Notes: a model not told the origin generated them from the letters alone. A DNA stretch of 64,000 nt from an uncultured Oceanobacillus sp. (GCA_938004015.1 CALKWU010000228.1:1-64000), one strand, 5' to 3'. Positions 15,402-25,342 are shown, counted from the stretch's first letter. Translations and numbers: made by a program.

Positions 15402-16517
15402 TTGACGACATTGAAAAGGACTCCGATTTTTCCGGAATATGAGAAATACGGAGCAAAAACAATCGATTTCGGGGGGTGGGATTTGCCTGTACAGTTCTCT
15501 GGAATCAAGGATGAACACCATGCGACAAGAACGACAGCGGGATTATTCGATGTTTCCCACATGGGGGAAATCAAAGTGAAAGGACCGGAAGCGAAGCAGT
15601 TCCTGCAAACGATGACGACGAATGACCTTGACAGGTTGACTCCAAAACGGGCGCAATATACGTTTCTTTGCAATGAAAATGGCGGAGTCGTTGATGACTT
15701 AATCATTTACATGCTGGAAGAAGAACATTATTTGCTCGTCGTAAACGCTGCGAATATAGAGAAGGATTACAATTGGTTAGTGGAACATAACACGTATCCG
15801 AATGAAAAAGTCGAAATCATCGATGAATCTGACCATTACAGTATCCTGGCGATTCAAGGCCCACTTGCGGAAAAAACATTACAACAATTGACCGACACGG
15901 ATTTATCGCAAATCAATTCGTTCTGTTTTGAAACCGAAGTAGAATTTGAAGGAATATCCGACGCAACGATGGTTTCACGTTCTGGATACACCGGTGAAGA
16001 TGGGTTTGAAGTTTATGTCTCTCCGGAAAGTGCTGCCGATCTTTGGAATGCGCTTTTGGAAGCAGGGAAAGGAGACGGAATGGTTCCGGCGGGATTGGGT
16101 GCCAGGGATACACTCCGTTTTGAAGCAGGCTTACCGCTTTACGGCCAAGAGCTTTCCGAAACGATTTCACCGATTGAAGCTGGACTTAAATTTGCGGTGA
16201 AGGTGGATAAAGAAACGGATTTCATTGGAAAAGAAGCACTCCAAAAACAAATCGAACATGGTACGGAAAGAAAAATCGTCGGTATTGAAATGATTGATAA
16301 AGGGATTCCGCGTACAGGTTATGATGTGCTTGTCGATGATCAAGTGGTCGGTGAGGTGACGACCGGCACCCAATCCCCGACGTTACAGAAAAACATCGGG
16401 AACGTCTTGATTCAAACGGAATATGCGGAAATCGGCACAGAAGTGACGGTACAAGTCAGAAAACGGAAATTGAAGGCGAAAATAGTTCCAACACCTTTTT
16501 ATAAACGAGAAAAATAA
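15402..16517 (+). CDS. gcvT: glycine cleavage system T protein (aminomethyltransferase)
   Basis: 371 residues from a TTG at 15402, eight bases after AGGAG, giving MTTLKRTPIFPEYEKYGAKT; the ATG at 15375 would bury the ribosome site. It transfers the aminomethyl carbon from the H protein to tetrahydrofolate, releasing ammonia. Family marks: DFGGWDLPVQFSGIKDEH, LFDVSHMGE, SRSGYTGEDGFEVY, GLGARDTLRFEAGLPLYGQE and TTGTQSPTL. First gene of gcvT-gcvPA-gcvPB and directly downstream of the glycine riboswitch. Confidence 0.94.
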   Translation: MTTLKRTPIFPEYEKYGAKTIDFGGWDLPVQFSGIKDEHHATRTTAGLFDVSHMGEIKVKGPEAKQFLQTMTTNDLDRLTPKRAQYTFLCNENGGVVDDLIIYMLEEEHYLLVVNAANIEKDYNWLVEHNTYPNEKVEIIDESDHYSILAIQGPLAEKTLQQLTDTDLSQINSFCFETEVEFEGISDATMVSRSGYTGEDGFEVYVSPESAADLWNALLEAGKGDGMVPAGLGARDTLRFEAGLPLYGQELSETISPIEAGLKFAVKVDKETDFIGKEALQKQIEHGTERKIVGIEMIDKGIPRTGYDVLVDDQVVGEVTTGTQSPTLQKNIGNVLIQTEYAEIGTEVTVQVRKRKLKAKIVPTPFYKREK

Positions 16518-16529
16518 GGAGGTCATTTC

Positions 16530-17879
16530 ATGGAATTTCGTTATTTGCCAATGACGGAAGAAGACAAAAAAGAAATGTTGAATGCGATTGGAGTCGAATC
16601 CACTGACGAACTTTTTTCCGCCATCCCGGAAGAAGTTCGTTTCAAGGGTGAATTGAATTTAAAGCCGCCAAAAAATGAATATGAATTGATGAAAGAACTG
16701 ACGGAGATGTCCAAGAAAAACATCAATTTGAAAGAATACAGTTCTTTCTTAGGAGCAGGAGTGTATGATCATTACATTCCATCCGTCGTCGACCATGTCA
16801 TTTCCCGCTCGGAATTTTACACAGCTTATACACCATATCAGCCGGAAATTTCCCAGGGCGAATTGCAAGCGATTTTCGAATTCCAAACGATGATCGCAGA
16901 ATTGACCGGTATGGATCTCGCCAACTCCTCCATGTATGACGGCGCAACCGCTTTAGGCGAAGCGGTCAATTTAAGCGCTGATTATACGAAGCGGAAGAAA
17001 GTGCTCGTTTCAAAAGCCATCCACCCGGAATCCCTTGCTGTTGTAAAAACTTACGCAAGTGGTCAAGATGTGGAAATCGTCGAAGTTGACTTCAAAGATG
17101 GTGTGACCGATACAGAGGCGTTGCAAGAAGCGTTGGATGAGGATGTGGCAGGCGTTGTCGTCCAATACCCGAACTTTTTCGGTCAAGTGGAACCGTTAGC
17201 GGAAATCCGCAACATCATCGATCAACAGAAGAAAACGATGCTCATCGTCTCCGCTAACCCGTTGGCTTTAGGCTATTTGACTCCACCGGGTGAATTCGGT
17301 GCCGATGTCGTCGTCGGTGACACACAAGTGTTTGGAATTCCTGCGCAATTTGGCGGTCCACATTGCGGCTACTTTGCAACGACGAAGAAATTGATGCGGA
17401 AAACTCCAGGCCGTCTTGTCGGGCAAACGACAGATGAAAACGGCGTCCGGGGATATGTTTTGACCTTACAAGCGAGAGAACAACATATCCGCAGAGATAA
17501 AGCGACATCCAATATTTGTTCCAACCAAGCGTTGAACGCTTTGGCAAGTTCTGTCGCCATGAGTTCCATCGGAAAATATGGATTGAAAAAGATGGCGGAA
17601 CTCAATATGAAAAAAGCCCGTTACGCAAAGAAAAAATTTGAAGTAGCCGGCATCCAAGTTTTGTTTGAACGGCCATTTTTCAATGAATTTGTCATTCAAT
17701 TGGATAAGTCCGTCGCTGAGGTGAATGACGCTTTATTGGATAAGGGCATCATCGGTGGATATGATCTCGGACGTGATTTCCCGGAATTGGAGAACGCTAT
17801 GTTGGTTGCCGTCACGGAAATCCGCACGAAGGAAGAAATCGACCAATTCGTCAAGGAAGTGGGGGATATCAATGGCTAA
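16530..17879 (+). CDS. gcvPA: glycine dehydrogenase (decarboxylating) subunit 1
   Basis: 449 residues, AAGGAGG before the ATG. The N-terminal half of the P protein, which in Bacillus is split into two polypeptides. Recognisable: [38 protein letters not shown] and the GxR-rich [13 protein letters not shown]. Together with GcvPB it decarboxylates glycine and loads the aminomethyl group on the lipoyl H protein. Its last bases overlap the gcvPB start (ATGGCTAA), so translation is coupled. Confidence 0.95.
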   Translation: MEFRYLPMTEEDKKEMLNAIGVESTDELFSAIPEEVRFKGELNLKPPKNEYELMKELTEMSKKNINLKEYSSFLGAGVYDHYIPSVVDHVISRSEFYTAYTPYQPEISQGELQAIFEFQTMIAELTGMDLANSSMYDGATALGEAVNLSADYTKRKKVLVSKAIHPESLAVVKTYASGQDVEIVEVDFKDGVTDTEALQEALDEDVAGVVVQYPNFFGQVEPLAEIRNIIDQQKKTMLIVSANPLALGYLTPPGEFGADVVVGDTQVFGIPAQFGGPHCGYFATTKKLMRKTPGRLVGQTTDENGVRGYVLTLQAREQHIRRDKATSNICSNQALNALASSVAMSSIGKYGLKKMAELNMKKARYAKKKFEVAGIQVLFERPFFNEFVIQLDKSVAEVNDALLDKGIIGGYDLGRDFPELENAMLVAVTEIRTKEEIDQFVKEVGDING

Positions 17880-19335
17880 ACAAGATTTTCCGCTGATTTT
17901 TGAACGCAGCAAAGAAGGTAGGACAAGTTATAGCCTACCGGATCTCGATGTGGAAGATATCGATCTCGATGAGGAATTTGAAGATGAATACATCAGGAAA
18001 GATGCGCCTAACCTGCCGGAAGTAAGTGAACTGGAAATCATGCGTCATTACACGGGACTTTCCAACAGGAACTATGGGGTGGATTCCGGATTTTATCCAC
18101 TCGGCTCTTGTACGATGAAATACAACCCAAAAATTAATGAAGATGTCGCTCGTTTACCGGGTTTCACGCATATTCATCCGTATCAAGACCCTAAATCAGT
18201 GCAAGGCGCACTCGAAATGATGTATGATCTGGAACAGGCTTTAAAAGAAATCACCGGAATGCATGCCGCATCACTACAATCGGCTGCCGGTGCCCATGGA
18301 GAGTGGGCGGCCCTCATGATGATCCGAGCTTACCATGAAGCGAATGGAGATCACCACCGCACGAAAGTGATTGTACCCGACTCGGCTCATGGAACGAATC
18401 CGGCATCAGCTGCCGTGGCGGGATTTGAAGCAGTAACGGTAAAATCCAATGATGAGGGACTTGTCGATATTGAAGATTTGAAAAAAGTTGCAGATGAAAA
18501 CACGGCCGCATTGATGTTGACGAACCCGAACACGTTGGGGCTATTCGAAAAAGAAATCATGGAAATGGCGGAAATCATCCATGGTGTCGGTGGGAAAATG
18601 TATTATGACGGAGCCAACCTGAACGCGATCATGGGCTATACAAGACCGGGAGACATGGGCTTTGATGCGGTCCACTTGAATCTTCATAAGACATTTACCG
18701 GTCCCCACGGTGGAGGTGGTCCGGGTTCAGGACCTGTTCTCGTATCGGAAGAACTTGCACCATTTTTGCCGAAACCGGTCATTGTGAAGGAAGATGACGA
18801 ATTCAAACTGGATTATGATCGTCCACAATCCATCGGCCGTATTAAAGCATATTACGGAAATTTCGGCATCAATTTGCGGGCATATACGTATATCCGCACA
18901 ATGGGTGCTGAAGGACTGAAAAAAGCCAGCGAATACGCGGTCTTGAATGCGAACTATATGATGCGCAAACTGGAAAATGCTTATGAATTGCCATACAAAC
19001 AGCATTGTATGCATGAGTTTGTCCTTTCCGGCAAAAAGCAGAAAAAACTCGGTGTGCGCACATTGGATATCGCTAAACGTCTCCTGGACTTCGGTTTTCA
19101 TCCGCCGACGGTCTATTTCCCATTGATTGTCGAAGAAGCGATGATGATCGAACCGACGGAAACCGAGTCGAAAGAGATCTTGGATGAGTTCATCGATGTG
19201 ATGCTGCAAATCGCCGATGAAGCGGAAAACGATTCGGAAATCGTTCAAGAAGCACCTCACAATACGATTGTGAAGCGGATGGACGAAACGACCGCTGCAC
19301 GGAAACCGATTTTGCGTTACTCGCCTGAAGAGTGA
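17872..19335 (+). CDS. gcvPB: glycine dehydrogenase (decarboxylating) subunit 2
   Basis: 487 residues from the ATG at 17872, overlapping gcvPA by eight bases; an upstream extension within gcvPA is rejected. It carries the pyridoxal-phosphate lysine, Lys273, in [20 protein letters not shown], and further family marks [16 protein letters not shown] and [11 protein letters not shown]. Last gene of the riboswitch-controlled operon; a strong terminator follows. The H protein gene is not in the window. Confidence 0.95.
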   Translation: MAKQDFPLIFERSKEGRTSYSLPDLDVEDIDLDEEFEDEYIRKDAPNLPEVSELEIMRHYTGLSNRNYGVDSGFYPLGSCTMKYNPKINEDVARLPGFTHIHPYQDPKSVQGALEMMYDLEQALKEITGMHAASLQSAAGAHGEWAALMMIRAYHEANGDHHRTKVIVPDSAHGTNPASAAVAGFEAVTVKSNDEGLVDIEDLKKVADENTAALMLTNPNTLGLFEKEIMEMAEIIHGVGGKMYYDGANLNAIMGYTRPGDMGFDAVHLNLHKTFTGPHGGGGPGSGPVLVSEELAPFLPKPVIVKEDDEFKLDYDRPQSIGRIKAYYGNFGINLRAYTYIRTMGAEGLKKASEYAVLNANYMMRKLENAYELPYKQHCMHEFVLSGKKQKKLGVRTLDIAKRLLDFGFHPPTVYFPLIVEEAMMIEPTETESKEILDEFIDVMLQIADEAENDSEIVQEAPHNTIVKRMDETTAARKPILRYSPEE

Positions 19336-19359
19336 GTGGACGCATTTGCACCAATTATA

Positions 19360-19405
19360 AAAGCTGTACGGAATGACCGGTTGTCGGTCGTTCTGTACAG
19401 CTTTA
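19360..19405. terminator. bidirectional terminator between gcvPB and yqhL
   Basis: An almost perfect 20-base-pair stem from AAAGCTGTACGGAATGACCG to CGGTCGTTCTGTACAGCTTT with a five-base loop, flanked by A-rich and T-rich sides, shared by the convergent genes. Confidence 0.88.
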
Positions 19406-19409
19406 ATCG

Positions 19410-19793
19410 TTAATAACTTCTTGTTTTCGTTTTGATTTTTCCGGTCCAATTTTTAAAGCCGCCTTTCAACTGGTAAAGTTCTTTATACCCGTTTTTATGC
19501 AAGATTTGTGCGGCCCGGGCTGAACGGCTGCTTTTTTGGCAGTATAAATAAACCGGCTTGTCCTTCCGTATTTCTACGAGCCGATGTTTCAATTGGGTGA
19601 CCGGGATGTTTCGCGCACCTAAAATATGACCGGCTTCATATTCCTGTGGTTCACGGACATCGATCAGTTGTGCTTTCCGGTAACCTTCGATCCATTGATC
19701 TTGGGTCAATACTTTCAAGTACATTTTCTGTCTGTAATGACGGAAAACGAAAACGGTCAATAAAATGACCAAAACGATGATTAAAATTGCCAT
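19410..19793 (-). CDS. yqhL: rhodanese-domain membrane protein (YqhL-like)
   Basis: 127 residues from the ATG at 19793 (GGGGGA upstream). One N-terminal membrane helix (MAILIIVLVILLTVFVF), then a single rhodanese domain with LIDVREPQEYEAGHI and the active-site loop YCQKSSRSARAAQ carrying the sulfur-accepting cysteine. B. subtilis YqhL has the same build and position. It probably moves sulfane sulfur at the membrane; its partner is unknown. Confidence 0.9.
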   Translation of the reverse strand: MAILIIVLVILLTVFVFRHYRQKMYLKVLTQDQWIEGYRKAQLIDVREPQEYEAGHILGARNIPVTQLKHRLVEIRKDKPVYLYCQKSSRSARAAQILHKNGYKELYQLKGGFKNWTGKIKTKTRSY

Positions 19794-19961
19794 TTTTATT
19801 TCCCCCGTCTTATAATGTATCTCTCTATACATTATAAAATACTTTCATTTCCTTTCAAACTTTTTAAGAAATCGATTGGGACAAAAAAATTTAATACAAG
19901 AGAAATATCGATTTGCCAAAGTTTTCCCTCGTTTTTTGTCGTTTGAAAAGAATTTCACCTC

Positions 19962-19990
19962 TTGACAAAAAAATGATTATAAGTTTTAAT
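19962..19990 (+). promoter_or_regulatory. upstream candidate promoter of nrdJ
   Basis: TTGACA (19962-19967), 17-base spacer, TTTAAT (19985-19990), ending immediately before NrdR box 1. Confidence 0.5.
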
Positions 19991-20037
19991 CACAATATAT
20001 AGTATTATGACATGCGACTTGACACTACATATTGTTG
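19991..20037 (+). promoter_or_regulatory. tandem NrdR boxes
   Basis: CACAATATATAGTATT (19991-20006) and ACACTACATATTGTTG (20022-20037) both fit the NrdR consensus acaCwAtATaTwGtgt. Their centres lie 31 bases (three helical turns) apart, the standard arrangement for NrdR. The second box sits between the -35 and -10 of the nearer promoter, so binding should block it. Confidence 0.85.
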
Positions 20038-20046
20038 TACTATGAT
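20019..20046 (+). promoter_or_regulatory. main promoter of nrdJ
   Basis: TTGACA (20019-20024), 16-base spacer, TATGAT (20041-20046). A good sigma-A promoter whose spacer is NrdR box 2. Confidence 0.75.
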
Positions 20047-20112
20047 ATAAAAAGGGTACTAAGTTATTATAACATAAATTGAAATAAAATGATGGAAAAG
20101 GGGAGCGATTTC

Positions 20113-22671
20113 ATGTCGACATTAGTGGAAAAAGTTGATGGTATCGATATTGCATCGTTGAATAAGGATATTGAATTATTTGATGCAGTACATCCAATTA
20201 CAAGTGATATGAAGATCACACATAGCGGGGTTTCCAGACTTGTCATGTTGGACAGGTATTCCTACAAAGATACGGAGAAACGCACATTGAAAGTCGGGGA
20301 TTTTGTCGTTCTCACCGTCAAATCCGATCCGAAATTTCCTGCAAGAGGCTTAGGTTTCATTCAATCAATCGATTGGGAAAACAATGAAGCGGACGTAAAA
20401 GTATTGGATGAATTCATTTCATCCTTGGATGATGAAGAGGAAATCAATACAGGTGTCGTCACGCGATCCCTTGATGTCATCGATAAACCTTTGGAAATCT
20501 TTTACGAGCAAATCGCCAAACGGAATGCAACCGGTCTATCCGCAGTGGAAAAAACGGAAGAAAAACGGAAAGAGGCGTTTGAAAAGTTTTATAAGGAATT
20601 GGCCAGTATGAACTTCGTGCCTGCTGGGCGCGTTTTGTACGGTGCCGGGGCAAAGACGGATGTGACGTATTTCAACTGTTATGTCATGCCTTATGTTAAA
20701 GATTCACGGGAAGGGATTTCCGATCATCGGAAACAAGTGATGGAGATCATGTCCCGTGGCGGTGGAGTCGGAACGAACGGGTCCACTTTACGTCCGCGGA
20801 ATACATTGGCACGGGGTGTGAATGGAAAATCATCCGGTTCCGTTTCTTGGCTCGATGACATCGCCAAACTGACCCATCTGGTTGAACAAGGCGGTTCGAG
20901 ACGCGGTGCGCAAATGATCATGCTTGTCGATTCGCATCCGGATATCATCGAATTCATCATCTCCAAAATGCAAAATCCTCGGATATTGCGATACTTGATC
21001 GAGAATATGGAGGATGAACAAATCAAACAACTGGCAAAAGATAAACTGAAATTCACACCGCTTACCGAAACGGAAGTGGATTTGTATACGAGTGTTTTAA
21101 ATTACAAATACCGACCGGGAATGGGTGGTTTTACACCGGAAGCGATGCGTGAAGCTGAAGAGAAGTTGCGGGATGGCGGAACTTACAGTGTCCACAATCC
21201 GGACTTTCTGACTGGGGCGAACATTTCCGTCTGCATTACGAAAGAATTCATGGAAGCGGTGGAAAATGACGACATGTATGAACTTCGCTTCCCGGATGTG
21301 GAAAACTATACAGAAGAAGAAATGAAAGCTTACAACGAACTTTGGCACAAAGTCGGTGACGTCCGTAAGTGGGAAGAAATGGGTTACGGCGTCAAAGTTT
21401 ATCGACGGATCCGTGCACGGGAACTTTGGAATTTGATCAATATTTGTGCGACGTATTCCGCTGAGCCGGGAATTTTCTTTATCGACAATGCGAATGAAAT
21501 GACAAACGCCTCTGCTTATGGCCAGCAAGTCGTCGCAACCAATCCATGTGGAGAACAGCCGCTTGCGCCATATAGTGTATGCAACCTGGCTGCAGTCAAC
21601 CTCGCACAAATGGCTGATAAAGAAAATAAAACCGTCGATTTTGAAAAATTGAAAGAAACGGTGAGAGTCGGTGTCAGAATGCAGGACAACGTCATTGATG
21701 CGACTCCGTATTTCCTGGAAGAAAACCGTAAACAAGCGTTGGGCGAACGTCGTATCGGTTTAGGTGTGATGGGACTGCATGACTTGCTTATCTACTGTGA
21801 AACGAGATATGGCTCGAAAGAAGGGAACGAGCTCGTCGACAAAGTTTTTGAAACGATCGCAACGACTGCATACCGTACGTCCATCGAACTTGCGAAAGAA
21901 AAGGGAAGCTTCCCGTTCCTCGTCGGTGAGACCGAAGAAGAGACGATGGAATTGCGGAAGAAGTTCATCAACACCGGCTATATGAAAACCATGCCGGAAG
22001 ACATCCGCCAAGATATTTTGAAATATGGCATCCGCAACTCCCATTTATTGACCGTGGCACCGACAGGAAGCACTGGTACAATGGTCGGGGTTTCCACCGG
22101 ACTGGAACCGTATTTCTCCTTTTCCTATTACCGAAGCGGCCGACTTGGCAAATTCATCGAAGTAAACGCCGCTATCGTCGATGAATATTTGGAGAAAAAC
22201 CCTGATGCAGATCCGGACGACTTGCCGGAATGGTTTGTATCGTCCATGGATCTTTCACCGGAAGAACATGCGGATACCCAATGTGTCATCCAACGTTGGG
22301 TGGACAGTTCCATTTCCAAAACGGTAAACGCACCTAAGGGTTACACGGTGGAAGAAGTCGAACGGGTTTACCGCCGTCTATACAAAGGCGGAGCTAAAGG
22401 CGGCACCGTTTACGTGGACGGAAGCCGTGATTCGCAAGTGTTGACGTTGAAAGCCGAGGAAAATGAAGTAGGGGAACAAGCCGAACTATTTGAAGACGAA
22501 AAGCCTAAAGTTGTCTTGATGGATACCATCCAAGAGTTGGATTCTACTAATGTGAAAATCGGCAATGAAATCGGAGATACTTGTCCGGTTTGCCGGGAAG
22601 GTAGTGTGGAAGAAATCGGTGGCTGCAATACGTGTACAAAATGCGGTGCCCAGTTGAAATGTGGATTATAA
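20113..22671 (+). CDS. nrdJ: adenosylcobalamin-dependent (class II) ribonucleotide reductase
   Basis: 852 residues from the ATG at 20113 (GGGGAG eight bases upstream). Makes deoxyribonucleotides using B12 in place of a metal-radical subunit, so it needs no oxygen. Key parts: Cys189 in FNCYVMP (redox-active), Cys479 in NPCGEQPLAPYS (thiyl radical), the phosphate-binding APTGSTGTMVGVSTGLEPYF, and a C-terminal zinc/redox tail CPVC...CNTCTKCGAQLKCGL. Preceded by two NrdR boxes and followed by a terminator, so a single-gene unit. In B. subtilis the lipM gene sits between yqhL and mntR; here nrdJ takes that place. Confidence 0.95.
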   Translation: MSTLVEKVDGIDIASLNKDIELFDAVHPITSDMKITHSGVSRLVMLDRYSYKDTEKRTLKVGDFVVLTVKSDPKFPARGLGFIQSIDWENNEADVKVLDEFISSLDDEEEINTGVVTRSLDVIDKPLEIFYEQIAKRNATGLSAVEKTEEKRKEAFEKFYKELASMNFVPAGRVLYGAGAKTDVTYFNCYVMPYVKDSREGISDHRKQVMEIMSRGGGVGTNGSTLRPRNTLARGVNGKSSGSVSWLDDIAKLTHLVEQGGSRRGAQMIMLVDSHPDIIEFIISKMQNPRILRYLIENMEDEQIKQLAKDKLKFTPLTETEVDLYTSVLNYKYRPGMGGFTPEAMREAEEKLRDGGTYSVHNPDFLTGANISVCITKEFMEAVENDDMYELRFPDVENYTEEEMKAYNELWHKVGDVRKWEEMGYGVKVYRRIRARELWNLINICATYSAEPGIFFIDNANEMTNASAYGQQVVATNPCGEQPLAPYSVCNLAAVNLAQMADKENKTVDFEKLKETVRVGVRMQDNVIDATPYFLEENRKQALGERRIGLGVMGLHDLLIYCETRYGSKEGNELVDKVFETIATTAYRTSIELAKEKGSFPFLVGETEEETMELRKKFINTGYMKTMPEDIRQDILKYGIRNSHLLTVAPTGSTGTMVGVSTGLEPYFSFSYYRSGRLGKFIEVNAAIVDEYLEKNPDADPDDLPEWFVSSMDLSPEEHADTQCVIQRWVDSSISKTVNAPKGYTVEEVERVYRRLYKGGAKGGTVYVDGSRDSQVLTLKAEENEVGEQAELFEDEKPKVVLMDTIQELDSTNVKIGNEIGDTCPVCREGSVEEIGGCNTCTKCGAQLKCGL

Positions 22672-22691
22672 AATAAACAGCTTAACTTTTC

Positions 22692-22723
22692 ACCCCTTTA
22701 GATTATTCTGAAGGGGTTTTTTA
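22692..22723 (+). terminator. terminator of nrdJ
   Basis: CCCCTT (22693-22698) and AAGGGG (22711-22716) around a 12-base loop, then TTTTTT. Confidence 0.8.
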
Positions 22724-23007
22724 TTGGCTAAAGGGAAGTCATGTTGAATGGCCGCTTACTTGTGGCTGAACATACGAGTTAAACTTAACAGTTAAAATGG
22801 ATATACAAAAATCTAGTTAATTATACGCTTGAATCTCCGGAATTGTCACAATTCTTATAGCTTCGACTCCTAATAGTGGCAATAGTAGGTGGTGGAAGAA
22901 TCATTTTTTTATAGCGGGAACTTGTCAAGTCCGCGGTTTTTTCTTCCAATAAAGTTGCCATTTGGGGAAAACATAGTCGATTATACTTGCCACACTTTCG
23001 TTTATGC
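22724..23007. other. gene-free AT-rich stretch between nrdJ and mntR
   Basis: No open frame with a ribosome site is seen on either strand. The one structured element is a bulged hairpin at 22914-22934 (GCGG/CCGC outer, ACTT/AAGT-type inner) followed by GGTTTTTT to 22942, which looks like a terminator and could end a small RNA beginning somewhere in 22724-22900. Confidence 0.4.
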
Positions 23008-23036
23008 TTGTTAAAATGTTGTTTTTACGCTAATAT
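23008..23036 (+). promoter_or_regulatory. promoter of mntR
   Basis: TTGTTA (23008-23013), 17-base spacer, TAATAT (23031-23036), 67 bases before the mntR start. Confidence 0.55.
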
Positions 23037-23102
23037 AAAAATGTGGAAAAATGTTGCGTCGCATAAAAAAAGATGCACGATTAATTTTAACGAGGTGAAG
23101 CC

Positions 23103-23546
23103 ATGCCGACACCGAGTATGGAAGATTATATTGAACAGATATATTATTTGATGGAAAAAAAAGGATTTGTGACTGTCACCGATATTGCCGAAGAATTGGA
23201 AGTGCATCCATCATCCGTGACAAAAATGATCCAAAAATTGGATAGAAGCAATTTTGTCGACTATGAAAAATATCGCGGCTTCGTTTTAACGGCAAAGGGA
23301 AAAGAAGTAGGAAAACGATTGCTTTATCGGCACGACCTATTGGAAGAATTCCTTGAAATTATCGGTGTGGATGAGGAAAACATCTATAACGATGTGGAAG
23401 GGATCGAGCATCATTTAAGCTGGAATTCCATCGATCGCATCAATGATTTAGTCTCATATTTTAAAGAAGATGAAAACAGATTGAAGGATTTGCAAAAAAT
23501 CCAGCAAACATCGAAAAGTAAACAAATCACGCAGGAAGAGAAGTGA
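23103..23546 (+). CDS. mntR: manganese-responsive transcriptional regulator MntR
   Basis: 147 residues, DtxR/MntR family; GAGGTGA before the ATG. N-terminal winged helix ([20 protein letters not shown]) then the dimer and metal domain. The manganese ligands of B. subtilis MntR are kept: Asp8 and Glu11 in MEDYIEQIY, and the [12 protein letters not shown] motif with Glu and His ligands. It represses manganese uptake and activates efflux when manganese is plentiful. Full length and very close to B. subtilis MntR. Confidence 0.95.
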   Translation: MPTPSMEDYIEQIYYLMEKKGFVTVTDIAEELEVHPSSVTKMIQKLDRSNFVDYEKYRGFVLTAKGKEVGKRLLYRHDLLEEFLEIIGVDEENIYNDVEGIEHHLSWNSIDRINDLVSYFKEDENRLKDLQKIQQTSKSKQITQEEK

Positions 23547-23568
23547 ATCTCCTCCCTGCGTGTTTTTA
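23528..23568 (+). terminator. terminator overlapping the end of mntR
   Basis: CACGCAGG(AAGAG) pairs with (TCTC)CTCCCTGCGTG around the stop codon, followed by TTTTTAATTTTT. Confidence 0.75.
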
Positions 23569-23737
23569 ATTTTTGCTGGACACTGCTGGCCGTTGATTCA
23601 GTTATGGTATGTATTCAGGTCAATTCAATCATTTCCTTCCCCAATTTGTTATGGCATAAGAAAATAATGAAAACAAGTTCTAAAATGACTCTGTTTTTTC
23701 GTACAAATATAGTAACGTCAAATGAAGGGGGAGAGGG

Positions 23738-24622
23738 ATGCGGATTGATGCGGTATTTTCGGGTGGTGGTGTGAAGGCATACGCCTATTTAGGGGTATTG
23801 AAAAGCATCGATGAACATAACCTCACACTGGAACGGGTAGCCGGCACTTCCGCCGGAGCGATCGTTTCTGCACTGATTGCCGCACGTTATTCATATGAAG
23901 AAATTGAAGAGATGATTCACGAATTGGATGTGAAAACGTTTATGGATGCGCCTGTTGTGACGAAATATTTGCCGTTTCTGAAATGGGCGTTTTTGTATTT
24001 TCAAATGGGTATTTATAAAGGAAATAAACTGGAAGAATGGTTGACGGAAAAATTGGCTGCTAAAAACATCCATACATTTCAAGATTTACAAGATGGTTAT
24101 TTGAAGGTCATTGCCAGTGATTTGTCTTTAGGAAGGCTCGTCGTTTTTCCCGATGATCTCGAAACGTATTATGGAATTCAACCAAAGCGGTTTCCAGTTG
24201 CGCGGGCGGTACGGATGAGTGCCGGATTTCCGTTTTTCTTCATGCCTAAAAAAATATTCGGGAATGGGACGAAAAAAAGTTTCATTGTCGATGGTGGCCT
24301 ATTGAGTAATTTCCCATTATGGATATTCGGCAGGAAAAAACAATTGCGTCCGGTTCTTGGGGTGAAACTGACAGAAAAAGAGGAAACGATGGAACCTCAG
24401 AAGATAACGAATGCTTTCAATATGTATTATGCATTGTTTGTAACGATGAAAAAAGCTCATGATATGCGTTACATTTCCAAAGCGGAAGAGAATAATGTTC
24501 TATTTGTTCCGGTCGGTGATTTGTCGGCAACAGATTTCAACATATCCGATGGACTGAAAAATGAGCTTGCGGAAATCGGGAAGGAAAGAGCAGATTTGTT
24601 TCTCGCTAAATGGCCGAAATAA
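23738..24622 (+). CDS. yqhO: patatin-like phospholipase (YqhO)
   Basis: 294 residues; GGGGGAGAGGG before the ATG. Patatin fold: oxyanion loop FSGGGVKAYAYLG (7-19), nucleophile Ser38 in GTSAG and the dyad Asp185 in VDGGLLSNFP. The domain is complete, so it should be an active lipid acyl hydrolase in the cytoplasm; the natural substrate is unknown. Its place after mntR is as in B. subtilis. It stands alone between two terminators. Confidence 0.92.
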   Translation: MRIDAVFSGGGVKAYAYLGVLKSIDEHNLTLERVAGTSAGAIVSALIAARYSYEEIEEMIHELDVKTFMDAPVVTKYLPFLKWAFLYFQMGIYKGNKLEEWLTEKLAAKNIHTFQDLQDGYLKVIASDLSLGRLVVFPDDLETYYGIQPKRFPVARAVRMSAGFPFFFMPKKIFGNGTKKSFIVDGGLLSNFPLWIFGRKKQLRPVLGVKLTEKEETMEPQKITNAFNMYYALFVTMKKAHDMRYISKAEENNVLFVPVGDLSATDFNISDGLKNELAEIGKERADLFLAKWPK

Positions 24623-24628
24623 AAGAAT

Positions 24629-24666
24629 AGACCGAGTGCCTTAAAAAGTGACTCGGTCATTTTCTT
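24629..24666. terminator. terminator between yqhO and yqhP
   Basis: GACCGAGT (24630-24637) pairs with ACTCGGTC (24651-24658); T-rich on the plus side and A-rich before, so usable from both directions. Part of the stem lies within the last codons of yqhP. Confidence 0.7.
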
Positions 24667-25024
24667 TTGATTTCGTTTTGGATTTGTTCCCTTCAATTAC
24701 GCGCAGGTGGGTCGGGCGTCTTCTCCCTTTGCGTCGAATGTTGGATGTTCGTTTCATAGCAGAGGTTTTTACATTGTACTTTGGTGCGGTTGTGTTGTAT
24801 TTCGATTTGGACTGTTTTACTGCTTGGCGGTATTTTTTCATTTCATTACTTTGCCCTGCCGAACGGTTGATGAGAAAATAAAACAACGCAAATAGGACGA
24901 CTGCAAAACCGACCATCATGAGTAGTCCGAAGAGAAATCGGAATGTATTTCCAAAAAGTTGCGTGATCAATCCAAAAGCTGCGAAGAAGATGAAGATATA
25001 TAGGAATATTTTCCCGCGGTTCAT
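24641..25024 (-). CDS. yqhP: SA1362-family membrane protein (YqhP-like)
   Basis: 127 residues from the ATG at 25024 with AAGGAGG upstream; a longer frame from 25075 would bury that site. Two membrane helices (about 7-24 and 29-49), then a very basic C-terminal half (KSKYNTTAPKYNVKTSAMKR, RRKGRRRPTHLRVIEG). Position beside yqhO and its topology match B. subtilis YqhP. The cationic tail might touch nucleic acid or membrane phospholipid, but function is unknown. Confidence 0.75.
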   Translation of the reverse strand: MNRGKIFLYIFIFFAAFGLITQLFGNTFRFLFGLLMMVGFAVVLFALFYFLINRSAGQSNEMKKYRQAVKQSKSKYNTTAPKYNVKTSAMKRTSNIRRKGRRRPTHLRVIEGNKSKTKSKENDRVTF

Positions 25025-25342
25025 CTTGAAACCTCCTTTTCTCCGTACTATCCGTTTACTTGCTCTATACCACATTCAAGTCGCAAGAAACTCGGAAACT
25101 ACTTTAGGCTCCAAATGGAAACATTACCAGTCTTAACTTCTTTTAGAAAACTATACATTCCTGAATTTACCGAAAATGGCGCATAGATATAGGTAAATGT
25201 TCTCCTGTTTCTATTGTACTAAAGATGACAGGATGAAACGGCTTGTTATTGTTGACGTTTTCAACAATATCATGACAGTTTTCTCAAACTCCCATTATAG
25301 AAACGGAATGTCAGGTCATACTAGAAATGGGGGTGATCAGAG
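25025..25342. other. intergenic region between yqhP and yqhR
   Basis: No gene seen. In B. subtilis yqhQ lies here; it is absent. The only marked structure is a perfect inverted repeat TATTGTTGA (25247-25255) and TCAACAATA (25261-25269) with a five-base centre and no T-run, which looks more like a protein-binding site than a terminator. Confidence 0.5.

Noticed and set aside
15035..15706. 223-codon antisense frame over the glycine riboswitch and gcvT start
   Set aside because: It runs through a highly conserved RNA structure and a real gene; no ribosome site and no family signature.
18727..19449. 240-codon antisense frame over the end of gcvPB and of yqhL
   Set aside because: A shadow of gcvPB; composition (Phe, Ile and His rich) is typical of a complement frame, and it crosses a strong terminator.
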